Assembly (NCBI GenBank): GCA_000509225.1
Contig: BAOK01000001.1
Span: forward strand, 992,001 to 1,056,000
DNA from: Parvibaculaceae bacterium Mf 1.05b.01
Lineage (GTDB): Bacteria; Pseudomonadota; Alphaproteobacteria; Parvibaculales; Parvibaculaceae
Direction: 5' to 3'
Length of the DNA stretch: 64,000 nt
Shown: piece by piece, positions 44,619 to 52,895 of the stretch
Layout of the letters: every line of letters starts with the position of its first letter
How positions within the stretch are numbered: position 1 is the first letter of the stretch
Made by a program: the position numbers and the translations under genes
Notes under the pieces: generated by a model
Told to the model about the DNA's origin: nothing
Databases searched by the model: none
Seen by the model: the letters and a program-made list of their open reading frames with translations, nothing else

Positions 44619-46168
44619 TGGACGGCTCCTTCGCTCGGCGGGTCGCTCGGGGTCAGTTGCATCGGTGGAACAGCAAGGTCTGTCGCTGAGTAGAGGGCCT
44701 TCGCCGCCTGAGAAGCTGCGCTACTCGTTAACTCGCTATTGATGCCAAAATAGAGGCTTGCGGCCACCAAAGCGTAGGTGGGTAAGATCATGGAAAGCGG
44801 TGCTTCTTTGGCCTTACGTCCTTCAGGCGCCGGTTCCAGATAGGCGACTTCAACAATCCGCCAGACATAAACAACCGCAATGAGGGAGGACGCCACGATC
44901 AGGCCTGCGATCCAAAGGGATCCTGTCTCAAGGGATGCCTGGATCAGATACCATTTCGAGATGAAACCAACGGTGAGCGGCACGCCGATGAGGCTGAGGC
45001 CCCCAGCGGTAAGTGCTGCAGTCGTCCAGGGCATTGTCTTGCCGATGCCTTTGAGATCACCCAACCGGCTGGAGCCAATCTGGTAAACAAAACACCCCAC
45101 CGCCAAAAAGAGTGCGCCCTTGGTCACGGCGTGGTTGAACAGGTGGATGATGCCTGCGGTAAGGCCTGCTTCTGTCAGCAGGGCGACCCCAAGCAGCATG
45201 TAGCCCACTTGAGCAACACTTGAATAAGCCAGAAGGCGTTTCACGTCCTTTTGGAACACGGCAGCAATTGATGCTGCAAACATAGCCACGAGTGCGAGCG
45301 GCATCACGACATATTCAAACGTCAGTTCCTGGACGGGGAAGTCGAACTGGAAAACGGTGAACGTGAAACGCAGCAACACATAAAGCGCCACCTTCGTAGC
45401 CGTTGCCGCGAGGAATGCGGTGATCGCAGACGGCGCATAACTGTAGGCGTTCGGCAGCCAGAGGTGCAGGGGGAACATGGCGAGCTTCAAACCCATCCCG
45501 ACCAGGATAAAGACAAATGCCACACGGGTGACCCTCGTATCGCCGACTTCCGCCAGACGCACGGCAAGGTCCGCCATGTTCAGCGTTCCCGTGACCATGT
45601 AAAGAAACCCAATGCCGATTACGAAGAAGGTGGCGCCAATCGTGCCCATGATCAGGTAATTGTAGGCCGCAGTTAGAGCCCGCTTGTCTCGTTTCGCGCC
45701 AAATGCAACAAGCGCGTAGGTTGCTAGTGAAGAAATCTCCAGGAAGACAAATACGTTGAACGCGTCGCCTGTCGCCGCAACACCGAGAAGTCCCGTCAGG
45801 CACAGCAGGTAACACGTGTAAAAATAGGTATGCGTAGATGCTTCAAACTCACGCTCAATACTCTGGCGCGCATAGGGCAGTACCAGGACACCGATCAGCG
45901 ACACAATGAAGAGGACAAACGCGTTGGCTGCATCGATGCGGTATTCAATGCCCCACGGGGGCGCCCAACCGCCAAGGTGATAGGAGATGACGGAGCCATC
46001 CAGAACCGATCCTAGAAGAAACGTTGAGATCACGAACGCTGCAAGGGCAGCTATGAAGGCGATTGTCCAGGCAAGGTGGCGATTGCCAAATAGTGCACAG
46101 AGAGGTGCAGCGATCAGCAGAACGATGACCTGCAAAACGGGCATATGCGCAGAGAGACTGCTCAACAT
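44615..46168 (-). CDS. mnhD: Mrp-type Na+/H+ antiporter subunit D-like (first copy)
   Basis: 517 aa, about 14 membrane helices. Proton-path Glu in VFVFLEISSLATYALVAFG and Lys in GLKLAMFPLHLWLPNAYSYAP and ATKVALYVLLRF. Its position straight after mnhC makes it the best match to canonical MnhD. It overlaps mnhC by 7 bases. Confidence 0.92.
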   Translation of the reverse strand: MLSSLSAHMPVLQVIVLLIAAPLCALFGNRHLAWTIAFIAALAAFVISTFLLGSVLDGSVISYHLGGWAPPWGIEYRIDAANAFVLFIVSLIGVLVLPYARQSIEREFEASTHTYFYTCYLLCLTGLLGVAATGDAFNVFVFLEISSLATYALVAFGAKRDKRALTAAYNYLIMGTIGATFFVIGIGFLYMVTGTLNMADLAVRLAEVGDTRVTRVAFVFILVGMGLKLAMFPLHLWLPNAYSYAPSAITAFLAATATKVALYVLLRFTFTVFQFDFPVQELTFEYVVMPLALVAMFAASIAAVFQKDVKRLLAYSSVAQVGYMLLGVALLTEAGLTAGIIHLFNHAVTKGALFLAVGCFVYQIGSSRLGDLKGIGKTMPWTTAALTAGGLSLIGVPLTVGFISKWYLIQASLETGSLWIAGLIVASSLIAVVYVWRIVEVAYLEPAPEGRKAKEAPLSMILPTYALVAASLYFGINSELTSSAASQAAKALYSATDLAVPPMQLTPSDPPSEGAVQ

Positions 46169-46584
46169 TTGTTAGGAGTCTCCGCATGAGGATGTGACGT
46201 TTTCGCCATCTGTTGTTCTATGTCGAAGATCTCGTCTTCCTCGATTGTGTCAAAGCTCTCGCGGATGCGAATGATGAGGGCGAGCCCTAGGGCGGTCGTT
46301 GCGACACCGACAACAATGGCGGTGAGAATGAGCACGTGTGGCAGAGGGTTGGAATACACTTCGTTTGGATTGTCGGTAAGAATGGGGGCTGTGCCGCCGA
46401 GGATCTTCGCCATGGAGATGTAGAGCATGAACACGGATGTTTGAAACAGGTTCAGGCCGACAATTTTTTTTACCAGATTGCCGCGGCTCACGACGACGTA
46501 GAGTCCGATCATCATCAAGATGACCGTCATCCAATAATTGTAATGGTTGACGAAAAACTCGACTGTCATTTCATCCCACATCAC
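46162..46584 (-). CDS. mnhC: Mrp antiporter subunit C (NuoK-like)
   Basis: 140 aa with three membrane helices like NuoK: MTVILMMIGLYVVVSRGNLVKKIVGLNLFQTSVFMLYISM and LPHVLILTAIVVGVATTALGLALIIRI. The LTAIVVGVATTALGLAL segment is diagnostic. Residues after 105 form a polar cytosolic tail. Overlaps mnhB by 4 bases. Confidence 0.94.
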   Translation of the reverse strand: MMWDEMTVEFFVNHYNYWMTVILMMIGLYVVVSRGNLVKKIVGLNLFQTSVFMLYISMAKILGGTAPILTDNPNEVYSNPLPHVLILTAIVVGVATTALGLALIIRIRESFDTIEEDEIFDIEQQMAKTSHPHAETPNKC

Positions 46585-47024
46585 CAGTCTGTATCCTTGA
46601 TCTCAGGCGCGCGAGCGGCGAAGGCTACAAAAACGGCGATCATGACGCTTGCGACCGTCAATCCAACGCCGGCTTCGACAAGGAGGATGCCAAGATGTTG
46701 TCCCGCCACCGGGTTGTCGGCATCTGCCAATGCCGAATAGTCGAGATAGTTCTTACCCTTGAAGAAGCTGTAAATGCCTGTCCCTGCATACAGGAGGGTG
46801 CCGAGAGCAATACCTGCCCGCACGATTGCAGGCGGGACGACGCGGCGCAGACTGTCCAGTCCAAAGACGAGGCCGTACAGGATGAAGGCAACAGCAAAGA
46901 TCACACCGGCCTGGAAACCGCCGCCCGGGCCAAAATCACCATGAAATTGCACATACAGTGCGTAAAGCATGATGGGAGGCATCAGCATTTTTGCAACAAC
47001 CCGCAAAATGAAATGGTGGTCCAT
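46581..47024 (-). CDS. mnhB: Mrp antiporter subunit B
   Basis: 147 aa, four membrane helices. The MnhB signature HGDFGPGGGFQAGVIFA at residues 28-44 is clear, and the C-terminal AGVGLTVASVMIAVF is typical. Its start codon overlaps the stop of the DUF4040 gene by one base. Confidence 0.94.
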   Translation of the reverse strand: MDHHFILRVVAKMLMPPIMLYALYVQFHGDFGPGGGFQAGVIFAVAFILYGLVFGLDSLRRVVPPAIVRAGIALGTLLYAGTGIYSFFKGKNYLDYSALADADNPVAGQHLGILLVEAGVGLTVASVMIAVFVAFAARAPEIKDTDW

Positions 47025-47584
47025 TAGGTTTCTGCCTCTTCGTCTTCTTCGCGTCGTCTGGGCCGACTGGACCCATGCAGAAGCACAATCACGGCGATGC
47101 CTGCGGTGAAAATCACCACGACTTCTCCCAGCGTGTCGTAGCCCCGGTAGGATGCGAGGACGGCCGTCACAATGTTCGGGACATCGATCTCTTCGGGTGT
47201 GCGTTCAATATATTCTGGTGCCACATGCTGCTGAACAGGGGTGTTCGCCGAACCAAATGGCGGCAGGTCTGCGGTGCCGTAAAGGAGAGCGGCACCTGTC
47301 ACAAAGACAACGAGAAATGGCAATGCTCTCGAATGTTGCGCGGGTTTCTCTTCCTGATGCGTCAGGGCCAGTGTTCCCAACATCAAAACCGTTGAGATGC
47401 CGGCGCCCACGGCTGCTTCTGTAAAGGCAACGTCGACCGCATCCATGGCGACAAACAGACCTGCAGAGAGCAGACTGAAGACACCAGACAACATGACGAC
47501 AGCGAATAGGTTTCGCAGCTTCATGATGGCAAAAGCAGTAATGATCAGAAATCCAAAAAGGATAATGTCAATATAGGCTTCTAT
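47024..47584 (-). CDS. DUF4040 Mrp subunit (MnhA C-terminal-like), non-AUG start proposed
   Basis: The strong core is KLRNLFAVVMLSGVFSLLSAGLF and AVDVAFTEAAVGAGISTVLMLG, the domain that in classic MnhA is fused to the C-terminus; then GTADLPPFG and a C-terminal GYDTLGEVVVIFTAGIAVIVLL. From the first ATG (47524) the protein has 166 aa and lacks the first membrane helix of its family. In-frame codons upstream encode IEAYIDIILFGFLIITAFA, the missing helix, with no ATG, GTG or TTG before the next stop. An ATA at 47584, 7 bases after AAGGGGA, is the likeliest start, giving about 186 aa. If wrong, use 47524. Confidence 0.7.
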   Translation of the reverse strand: MEAYIDIILFGFLIITAFAIMKLRNLFAVVMLSGVFSLLSAGLFVAMDAVDVAFTEAAVGAGISTVLMLGTLALTHQEEKPAQHSRALPFLVVFVTGAALLYGTADLPPFGSANTPVQQHVAPEYIERTPEEIDVPNIVTAVLASYRGYDTLGEVVVIFTAGIAVIVLLHGSSRPRRREEDEEAET

Positions 47585-47928
47585 GACTTCGTCCCCTTCG
47601 GCTCTTTGGTGTCATCATTTTTGATCTCTCCGAGTGGCCTGATGCCGGCAACGAACGCTGCATTCGCAACAGCATGTGTGCCGGTTGGGCTTGTCAAAAA
47701 CACGAACAGGCCAATCAGGATGAGTTTGATGGTTACCTGGGTAAGGCCAGCTTGAAACATCATCCCAAGCAAGATGAGCTCTGCCCCGGCGGTATCGATG
47801 ACGCCGGCCCCGTGGAGTCGTGACCAAAAGTCAGGCAGGCGGATCATGCCAATGGCGCCAACAATCAAGAAGAAACCGCCGAGCGCGAAAGAGATCCAAC
47901 TGGCAATGTCGAGGGCAAGGTCGATCAC
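47581..47928 (-). CDS. mnhG: Mrp antiporter subunit G
   Basis: 115 aa with three membrane helices: GGFFLIVGAIGMIRLPDFWSRLHGAGVIDTAG is the MnhG signature, followed by LIGLFVFLTSPTGTHAVANAAF. The polar tail is short. It overlaps mnhF by 4 bases, and its stop lies at the proposed start of the DUF4040 gene. Confidence 0.94.
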   Translation of the reverse strand: MIDLALDIASWISFALGGFFLIVGAIGMIRLPDFWSRLHGAGVIDTAGAELILLGMMFQAGLTQVTIKLILIGLFVFLTSPTGTHAVANAAFVAGIRPLGEIKNDDTKEPKGTKS

Positions 47929-48227
47929 TCGGCTGCCTCCCCATTGGTCGCTTGGCTGTTTGCTTCTGAGGTCCGACCAAGAGCGCGGTATCTGAAGAAT
48001 TTAAGGATCGCAATCGTTCCGACGAAATTGATCAATGCATAGAGAAGGGCAATATCGAGAAATTCAGGCCGTTCAGTCAGGAAGCCAATGAGACCAATAA
48101 TCAAGACGGTCACGGTCCCAAAAGCGTTCACGGCCAAAACGCGGTCGTAGACAGTTGGGCCTAGAAACGCCCTGATCAAAATCAGCGCCATTGTTATGGA
48201 AACGGCCATGGTTGCAGCGGTAAACAT
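47925..48227 (-). CDS. mnhF: Mrp antiporter subunit F
   Basis: 100 aa with three membrane helices. LIRAFLGPTVYDRVLAVNAFGT is the MnhF signature; the third helix is DIALLYALINFVGTIAILKF. It shares a base with the mnhE stop. Confidence 0.94.
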   Translation of the reverse strand: MFTAATMAVSITMALILIRAFLGPTVYDRVLAVNAFGTVTVLIIGLIGFLTERPEFLDIALLYALINFVGTIAILKFFRYRALGRTSEANSQATNGEAAE

Positions 48228-48733
48228 CAGGAGCGGTTCTCCACGGCCGAAACACGGTCACCCATATCAGCCAGTGCGTCGAAATCAGCCGCTTCGTTGG
48301 TCAATGCATGGACCAGGAATGACTGGCGTTCGGTTTCAACGGTGATGGTGCCTGGCGTAAGCGTGATCGAATTGGCGAACGTAACGCGGCCTACGTCAGT
48401 CTTCTGGTTCGCTGGTACGGTAATGATCCGCTGATTGAGGCGCATGCGCGGCGAGAGAATAACTTTGGTGACCGTCCAGTTTGCTTTGCCGATTTCTGCG
48501 GAAAGCCAAAAAAGGTATCCAAATACACCAAACTTTAGTTGCAGTGGGACTGACTCATTATCGACGACCTCCATTCGTGCAGCGATATAGACGCTAACGA
48601 CGCACGAGGCGACTCCAAGTCCCAGCAAAAGAGTGTTGTCTAGAAACCCTGATAGAAGAAGCCAGAGTCCAAAAAGGCCAAGGCCCATAGTAACGGCGTG
48701 AATCATTCCCCTGCTTTCGGACAAATAGCGCAC
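48227..48733 (-). CDS. mnhE: Mrp antiporter subunit E
   Basis: 168 aa, first gene of the operon. Two to three N-terminal membrane helices (GLGLFGLWLLLSGFL onward), then the conserved cytosolic segment VTFANSITLTPGTITVETE, which defines MnhE. The operon starts here at about 48733; no clear -10/-35 was chosen. The order E-F-G-DUF4040-B-C-D-D-(118 aa)-D differs from the Firmicute A-to-G order. Confidence 0.93.
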   Translation of the reverse strand: MRYLSESRGMIHAVTMGLGLFGLWLLLSGFLDNTLLLGLGVASCVVSVYIAARMEVVDNESVPLQLKFGVFGYLFWLSAEIGKANWTVTKVILSPRMRLNQRIITVPANQKTDVGRVTFANSITLTPGTITVETERQSFLVHALTNEAADFDALADMGDRVSAVENRS

Positions 48734-48900
48734 ACTGTTTTTTTGTTATTGATGCGCTGATCCTCAAAATGAACTGACGAGGCGTCACTTTTGACGTGCT
48801 TACCTTGAACAGTTCATCCCTTTTCTTAATCGGTCATGCTGGTGCCTGCAAGGTATGTGGGCATTCGCACCTGCCAATCGCAAAACCTGCGTTAGCGGGT

Positions 48901-48928
48901 TTCAACAAGACGCAAAAATCTGTATAAT
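48901..48928 (+). promoter_or_regulatory. Predicted promoter of the tandem cold-shock gene
   Basis: A perfect TATAAT at 48923-48928 has a weak TTCAAC at 48901-48906 with a 16-base spacer. It lies in the 305-base gap between mnhE and the cold-shock gene and would give a leader of about 105 bases, a length usual for cold-shock mRNAs. A G8 run lies in the leader (about 48944-48951). Nothing else was recognised in this gap. Confidence 0.5.
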
Positions 48929-49038
48929 TAACCATTGCCTCTTGGGGGGGGCACACTGAAGATCAAGAACGGCCGGTTTGTCGCGAGCATAGATGGTTCG
49001 AGTAACGGTGCGATGTCCGGTCTGATTTCGGGGTGGGG

Positions 49039-49605
49039 ATGGAAGAACAATTCGAATCCACCGGTGAATCACCCGAAACGACTGTAGAGATACACGGCGT
49101 TGTTAAGTGGTTTGATTCGGTAAAGGGGTATGGGTTCTTGGTACCAGACAATGGTGCTGCGGACGTTTTGGTGCATTCTTCATGCTTGCGTCAGTTTGGT
49201 CGCGATACCCTCGAGGAGGGGGCGACCATCACCTGCGAGGCTGTTCAGCGACCTAAAGGCATGCAGGCTTCCAAGATACTTGAGATTGACGACAGCACCG
49301 CGGTGCAGAGCGCACCGATTCGGCCGGCTGACAAAAATCCTGAAACAGCAGTGGTGCCAGTAGGCGACTTCGAGGTCGCCGTTGTCAAATGGTTCAACCG
49401 TGCGCGGGGGTATGGGTTTGTGACACGGGGTGACGGTACACCGGACATTTTCGTGCATATGGAGACTTTGCGCCGTTTTGGTGTTCGCGAGCTTGTTCCT
49501 GGGCAGGAGGTCAGTGTGCGGTTCGGCGAGGGGCCGAAAGGACTCATGGTTGCTGAGATTTCGGCGAGTGACGCCGCTGACGAGGCACCTGAAGGCACTC
49601 ATTAG
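49039..49605 (+). CDS. Tandem cold-shock-domain protein
   Basis: 188 aa nucleic-acid chaperone with two CSDs. The first (about residues 18-82) has [18 protein letters not shown] and [10 protein letters not shown]; the second (about 112-178) has [17 protein letters not shown] and [10 protein letters not shown]. Both keep the RNP-1 (KGYGF/RGYGF) and RNP-2 (VLVHS/IFVHM) motifs. The linker is acidic. GGGGTGGGG precedes ATG 49039. Double-CSD proteins of this kind are common in alphaproteobacteria and often stress-related. Confidence 0.92.
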   Translation: MEEQFESTGESPETTVEIHGVVKWFDSVKGYGFLVPDNGAADVLVHSSCLRQFGRDTLEEGATITCEAVQRPKGMQASKILEIDDSTAVQSAPIRPADKNPETAVVPVGDFEVAVVKWFNRARGYGFVTRGDGTPDIFVHMETLRRFGVRELVPGQEVSVRFGEGPKGLMVAEISASDAADEAPEGTH

Positions 49606-49662
49606 CGGGAAAAGCTAGGCTCAGGTCTGGTGCAATTATTGTGTTCTGGTCTATTCAGGGCC

Positions 49663-50136
49663 ATGACAAATTCTCAAAAACCACAAAAAACCGACGATGA
49701 TGAGTTCCCATGGGATCCCCCTGACGGGTTTCAGCAGTCGACCACACGTGGCCCTTACACCAGCCACAACGGGCCGTTTTTTCATAAAACAACAGATGAT
49801 GGCTTTTGGCATGGCGTCCGCGTTCAGCGCCGTCATTGCAATTCCAAGGGCATCACCCATGGTGGCATGTTGATGGCTTTCGCCGATGGGTTGCTTGGCA
49901 CAGCGGTCTATCTGGAGACCAAGACGGTGGCGCTGACCGCTCGCATGAATTCAGATTTCCTGTCTTCGGCGCGCCCAGGTGAATGGTTGGAGGGGACGGC
50001 GCGGGTGACACGTGCAACATCCTCAGTCGCATTTTGCGAAGCGGAGCTCTATGTGGGCAGCCGTTCCGTGTTGCGTGCCACCGGCGTTTTCAAATTAATG
50101 CAGCGTCACAAGGAAAAGGATGCCATTCCGTCCTGA
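49663..50136 (+). CDS. PaaI family hotdog thioesterase
   Basis: 157 aa. Hotdog-fold elements: RHCNSKGITHGGMLMAFADGLLGTAVYLE, where the conserved His-Gly-Gly and Asp-containing helix form the active site, and ALTARMNSDFLSSARPGEWLEG. The first 40 residues are polar and unlike the core. Probably an acyl-CoA thioesterase; the substrate is unknown. ATG 49663 is chosen; a TTG-initiated upstream extension is not supported. Confidence 0.85.
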   Translation: MTNSQKPQKTDDDEFPWDPPDGFQQSTTRGPYTSHNGPFFHKTTDDGFWHGVRVQRRHCNSKGITHGGMLMAFADGLLGTAVYLETKTVALTARMNSDFLSSARPGEWLEGTARVTRATSSVAFCEAELYVGSRSVLRATGVFKLMQRHKEKDAIPS

Positions 50137-50200
50137 ATTTGGCTGATTTTCGTGTTTTTGGCATTGCACCAAATGCAAAGGGGCGGTAACAAGGCGCCGT

Positions 50201-50277
50201 CGGGGCATGGCGCAGTCTGGTAGCGCACCTGGTTTGGGACCAGGGGGTCGCAAGTTCGAATCTTGCTGCCCCGACCA
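50201..50277 (+). tRNA. tRNA-Pro (anticodon TGG)
   Basis: 77-base cloverleaf. The acceptor arm CGGGGCA pairs with TGCCCCG, and the anticodon stem CCTGG/CCAGG holds loop TTTGGGA with anticodon TGG. The T arm has AGTTCGAATCT, and CCA is encoded. Confidence 0.96.
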
Positions 50278-50315
50278 GTTTTCCCAAGATTGCAAATCTG
50301 GCGGTGCTCGCGGAC

Positions 50316-50795
50316 TTAGCGAGCGACCTTGATGCCATATTCCTCTCGCAGCTCGTTCACAGGGCTGTTCCACATATCTTCCGTAATCCCATGGTAGGGC
50401 CAGCGTTTCTTGAGCCTGCGCACCGGCCCAAAGCGGATGCGCATGACCTTTGGAAATACGGTCACGAAGTATTTCGCGTAGAGGCGCAATCTCCCACCTT
50501 CCTCTTTCACCAACTGTTGGATGATCGCCTTTACCTCTGGCATGCGCGAATAGGCCATGGCGCCTTTCCATCCGATATTCGTGCCCCCGAGGGTCCATGC
50601 ATCCAACATCGCTTCCCCCGTGAACGTTGTGTCACACCCAAAGATTACATGGGTCGCGTCGTGGTCAACGAACAACGCGCCGACCTTTTGTGCTGAGGCG
50701 CCGACTTCTGGCTGCTTCTCGTAGAGTTCGGTAAGGCCCTCACGCAGGGTGAGGGAACAGTCTTGCTGCAGGAATGACAAATCCTGGTTGGCCAT
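50316..50795 (-). CDS. Coq4-like protein
   Basis: About 159 aa from ATG 50795 (GGAG upstream; earlier ATGs exist at 50807 and 50864). It contains H45-D-x-x-H49-x11-E61 followed by AWTLGG, the zinc-ligand signature of COQ4, which in ubiquinone synthesis supports C1 decarboxylation/hydroxylation. The rest (MWNSPVNELREEYGIKVAR) is shorter than usual. It is a remote relative, so a role in quinone or another ring-modifying step is only suggested. Divergent from the haloalkane dehalogenase. Confidence 0.65.
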   Translation of the reverse strand: MANQDLSFLQQDCSLTLREGLTELYEKQPEVGASAQKVGALFVDHDATHVIFGCDTTFTGEAMLDAWTLGGTNIGWKGAMAYSRMPEVKAIIQQLVKEEGGRLRLYAKYFVTVFPKVMRIRFGPVRRLKKRWPYHGITEDMWNSPVNELREEYGIKVAR

Positions 50796-50940
50796 AAGGT
50801 TCTCCATTCCGAGCTCGACTCCAAGCGTCGAGCGAGTTCTATGAACACAGAACAGGAATTCCATACCTCCGTCACAACGAAGTCAATTGACATGTTTCAT
50901 GCCATAAGTTTCTATGAGCGCAACAAAACAGGAGACGTCC

Positions 50941-51942
50941 ATGGAAGTCCTACGCACCCCCGAAGAGCGCTTTGAAAACCTGCCGCTTTATCCATTTGAG
51001 CCGAATTATTGCGATGTAGATGATGGGGAAGGTCACAAGGTGCGGATGCACTATGTGGATGAGGGGCCAAAAGACGGGCCGTTGATCCTGGCCATGCACG
51101 GACAGCCGGTATGGTCTTACCTTTATCGCAAGATGATCCCGCTTTTTGTCGCCAAAGGCTATCGGGTCATTTGCCCTGATCTCATTGGCTTTGGGCGCTC
51201 AGATAAACCTGCAAGCACGGATGACTACACCTATGCCCGCCATGTGGGCTGGGTGACCTCATTGGTCACACAGCTCGACCTGCAGAACGTGACTTTCTTC
51301 GGGCAGGATTGGGGAGGGCTCATCGGCCTGCGTGTCGTTGCAGAGAATGAAGCCCGGTTTGCCCGGGTCTGCATCGGCAATACCGGTCTTCCAGACGCGA
51401 AGGGTGTTCCATTGGAGCTCGCGCCCAAGATGCACGCCTATTATGAGAGCATTGAAGTCCCAACAGCTGAGAACCTTGGCACCCATTTCGTGGAAAACAC
51501 GAATGGCATGGGCTTTCTCCATTGGGTGAAGTTTGCGGCTGAAGCCACTGATTTTGTTGTCTCAAACATGGTCAAAAATAGCTCGCCCGTCGGGATTTCT
51601 GACGAAGAAGCAGCAGCCTTTGATGCACCATTCCCGAGTGACGAATACATGGCGGGTGCCCGCAAATTTCCATCGCTGGTGCCGATCATCCCGGACAATC
51701 CTGCGATCCCGGCCAATAAGGCTGCGTGGGACGTGTTCCATAAGTGGGAAAAGCCCTTCCTGACCGCGTTCAGCGATATGGACCCGGTGACCGCAGGCGG
51801 CGAGAAGCGTTTCCAGGAGGAAGTGCCGGGTGCAAAGGGGCAACCGCACACAACTATCAAGACCGCGGGCCACTTTCTTCAGCACGACCAGCCAGAGGCG
51901 CTGGCGACAGTCATAATGGATTTCATCAAAGCCAATCCCTAA
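50941..51942 (+). CDS. Haloalkane dehalogenase-like alpha/beta hydrolase
   Basis: 333 aa from ATG 50941 (AGGAGA site). The nucleophile elbow is GQD123WGG with Asp in place of Ser and the halide-binding Trp124 following, a mark of haloalkane dehalogenases (HLD-I-like). The oxyanion motif reads HGQPVW where HLD-I usually has HGEPTW. Other triad members: Asp in FSDMDPVT and His in AGHFLQHDQP. A second halide-stabilising Trp may be in GFLHWVKFA. Cleaves a carbon-halogen bond to alcohol and halide if active. Epoxide hydrolase is less likely because the two lid Tyr are not evident. Confidence 0.85.
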   Translation: MEVLRTPEERFENLPLYPFEPNYCDVDDGEGHKVRMHYVDEGPKDGPLILAMHGQPVWSYLYRKMIPLFVAKGYRVICPDLIGFGRSDKPASTDDYTYARHVGWVTSLVTQLDLQNVTFFGQDWGGLIGLRVVAENEARFARVCIGNTGLPDAKGVPLELAPKMHAYYESIEVPTAENLGTHFVENTNGMGFLHWVKFAAEATDFVVSNMVKNSSPVGISDEEAAAFDAPFPSDEYMAGARKFPSLVPIIPDNPAIPANKAAWDVFHKWEKPFLTAFSDMDPVTAGGEKRFQEEVPGAKGQPHTTIKTAGHFLQHDQPEALATVIMDFIKANP

Positions 51943-51972
51943 GCTGACCGTCGAAACGGTGGGGGAATTCCA

Positions 51973-52872
51973 ATGAGCTGGTGGATGACGGGCCTTATGG
52001 GTCTGGCGGTGTTCGTCGTTGTTGGCGGGGTGTATCTGTGGCGATCGAATGTTCCGCCGAGGCCCTCTGTCGGCGTTGCCATGACGCTCATGAGTGGCGA
52101 TGAGACCCGAGGCTATTATGTCTCGGGGGCCGGCCCCTCGATTGTCCTTTTGGCAAGTGCTGGGCGAGCAGCAAGTGATTTCAATGAGTTGGTGGCCACT
52201 CTTAATGAAGCAGGTTATCGAACGATTGCGATAGATCCGCCTGGCATTGGGGAAAGTACCCTGATGGAAAAGGAGGGCATGACCGGCCATGACCTGGCGC
52301 GTGGCGTCCATGAGATCGTCGAAAAAGAAGTGCCGACAGGTGAGAAGATTACGGTCCTGGGGCACGCGTTTGGAAACCGGATTGCCCGGACCTACGCGGC
52401 TGACTATCCCGATCGGGTGGCAGCAACAATATTAGCGGCAGCGGGCGGCAAGGTAGCCATTCATCCCAAAGCCGCCGAAGCGCTGAGGCATAGCTTTTTC
52501 ACCTTCATGCCCGATTGGTGGCGGCGGCCCAAAGTGCGCTACGCCTTTTTCAGCGCAGACAATCCCATCCCGGATTACTGGATGGGGGGCTGGTCTACAG
52601 GCACTGCTCAGCTTCAAGGCTATACAACCCGGAGTACGCCGAGTGAAGATTTCTGGGGTGGCGGTAGTGCGCCGATGCTTGTGGTGCAGGCCATGGATGA
52701 CACGATCGCGCCACCGGAACATACAGCCTTCCTTTTGAAGGAAGAGTTTGGCGACCGGGTGACGGTTGCCGAGATCGAGAATGCAGGACATGCCCTCTTT
52801 CCCGAACAAGCTGAGAAGATTGCTGCGGCCATGCTGGCGTTCCTGGCCATTCATCACCCGATCAGCGAGTAA
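51973..52872 (+). CDS. Alpha/beta hydrolase-fold protein with Ala at the nucleophile position
   Basis: 299 aa, one N-terminal membrane anchor (residues 5-22, MTGLMGLAVFVVVGGVYL), then an alpha/beta hydrolase domain. The nucleophile elbow reads G130-H-A132-F-G with Ala replacing Ser. The acid Asp (VQAMDDTIAPPE) and His (ENAGHALFPEQ) remain. So it may be non-hydrolytic, or use another residue. It directly follows the dehalogenase gene, 30 bases away, suggesting an operon. Confidence 0.85.
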   Translation: MSWWMTGLMGLAVFVVVGGVYLWRSNVPPRPSVGVAMTLMSGDETRGYYVSGAGPSIVLLASAGRAASDFNELVATLNEAGYRTIAIDPPGIGESTLMEKEGMTGHDLARGVHEIVEKEVPTGEKITVLGHAFGNRIARTYAADYPDRVAATILAAAGGKVAIHPKAAEALRHSFFTFMPDWWRRPKVRYAFFSADNPIPDYWMGGWSTGTAQLQGYTTRSTPSEDFWGGGSAPMLVVQAMDDTIAPPEHTAFLLKEEFGDRVTVAEIENAGHALFPEQAEKIAAAMLAFLAIHHPISE

Positions 52873-52895
52873 GCCTCAACGGAGGCGAGGTGACG

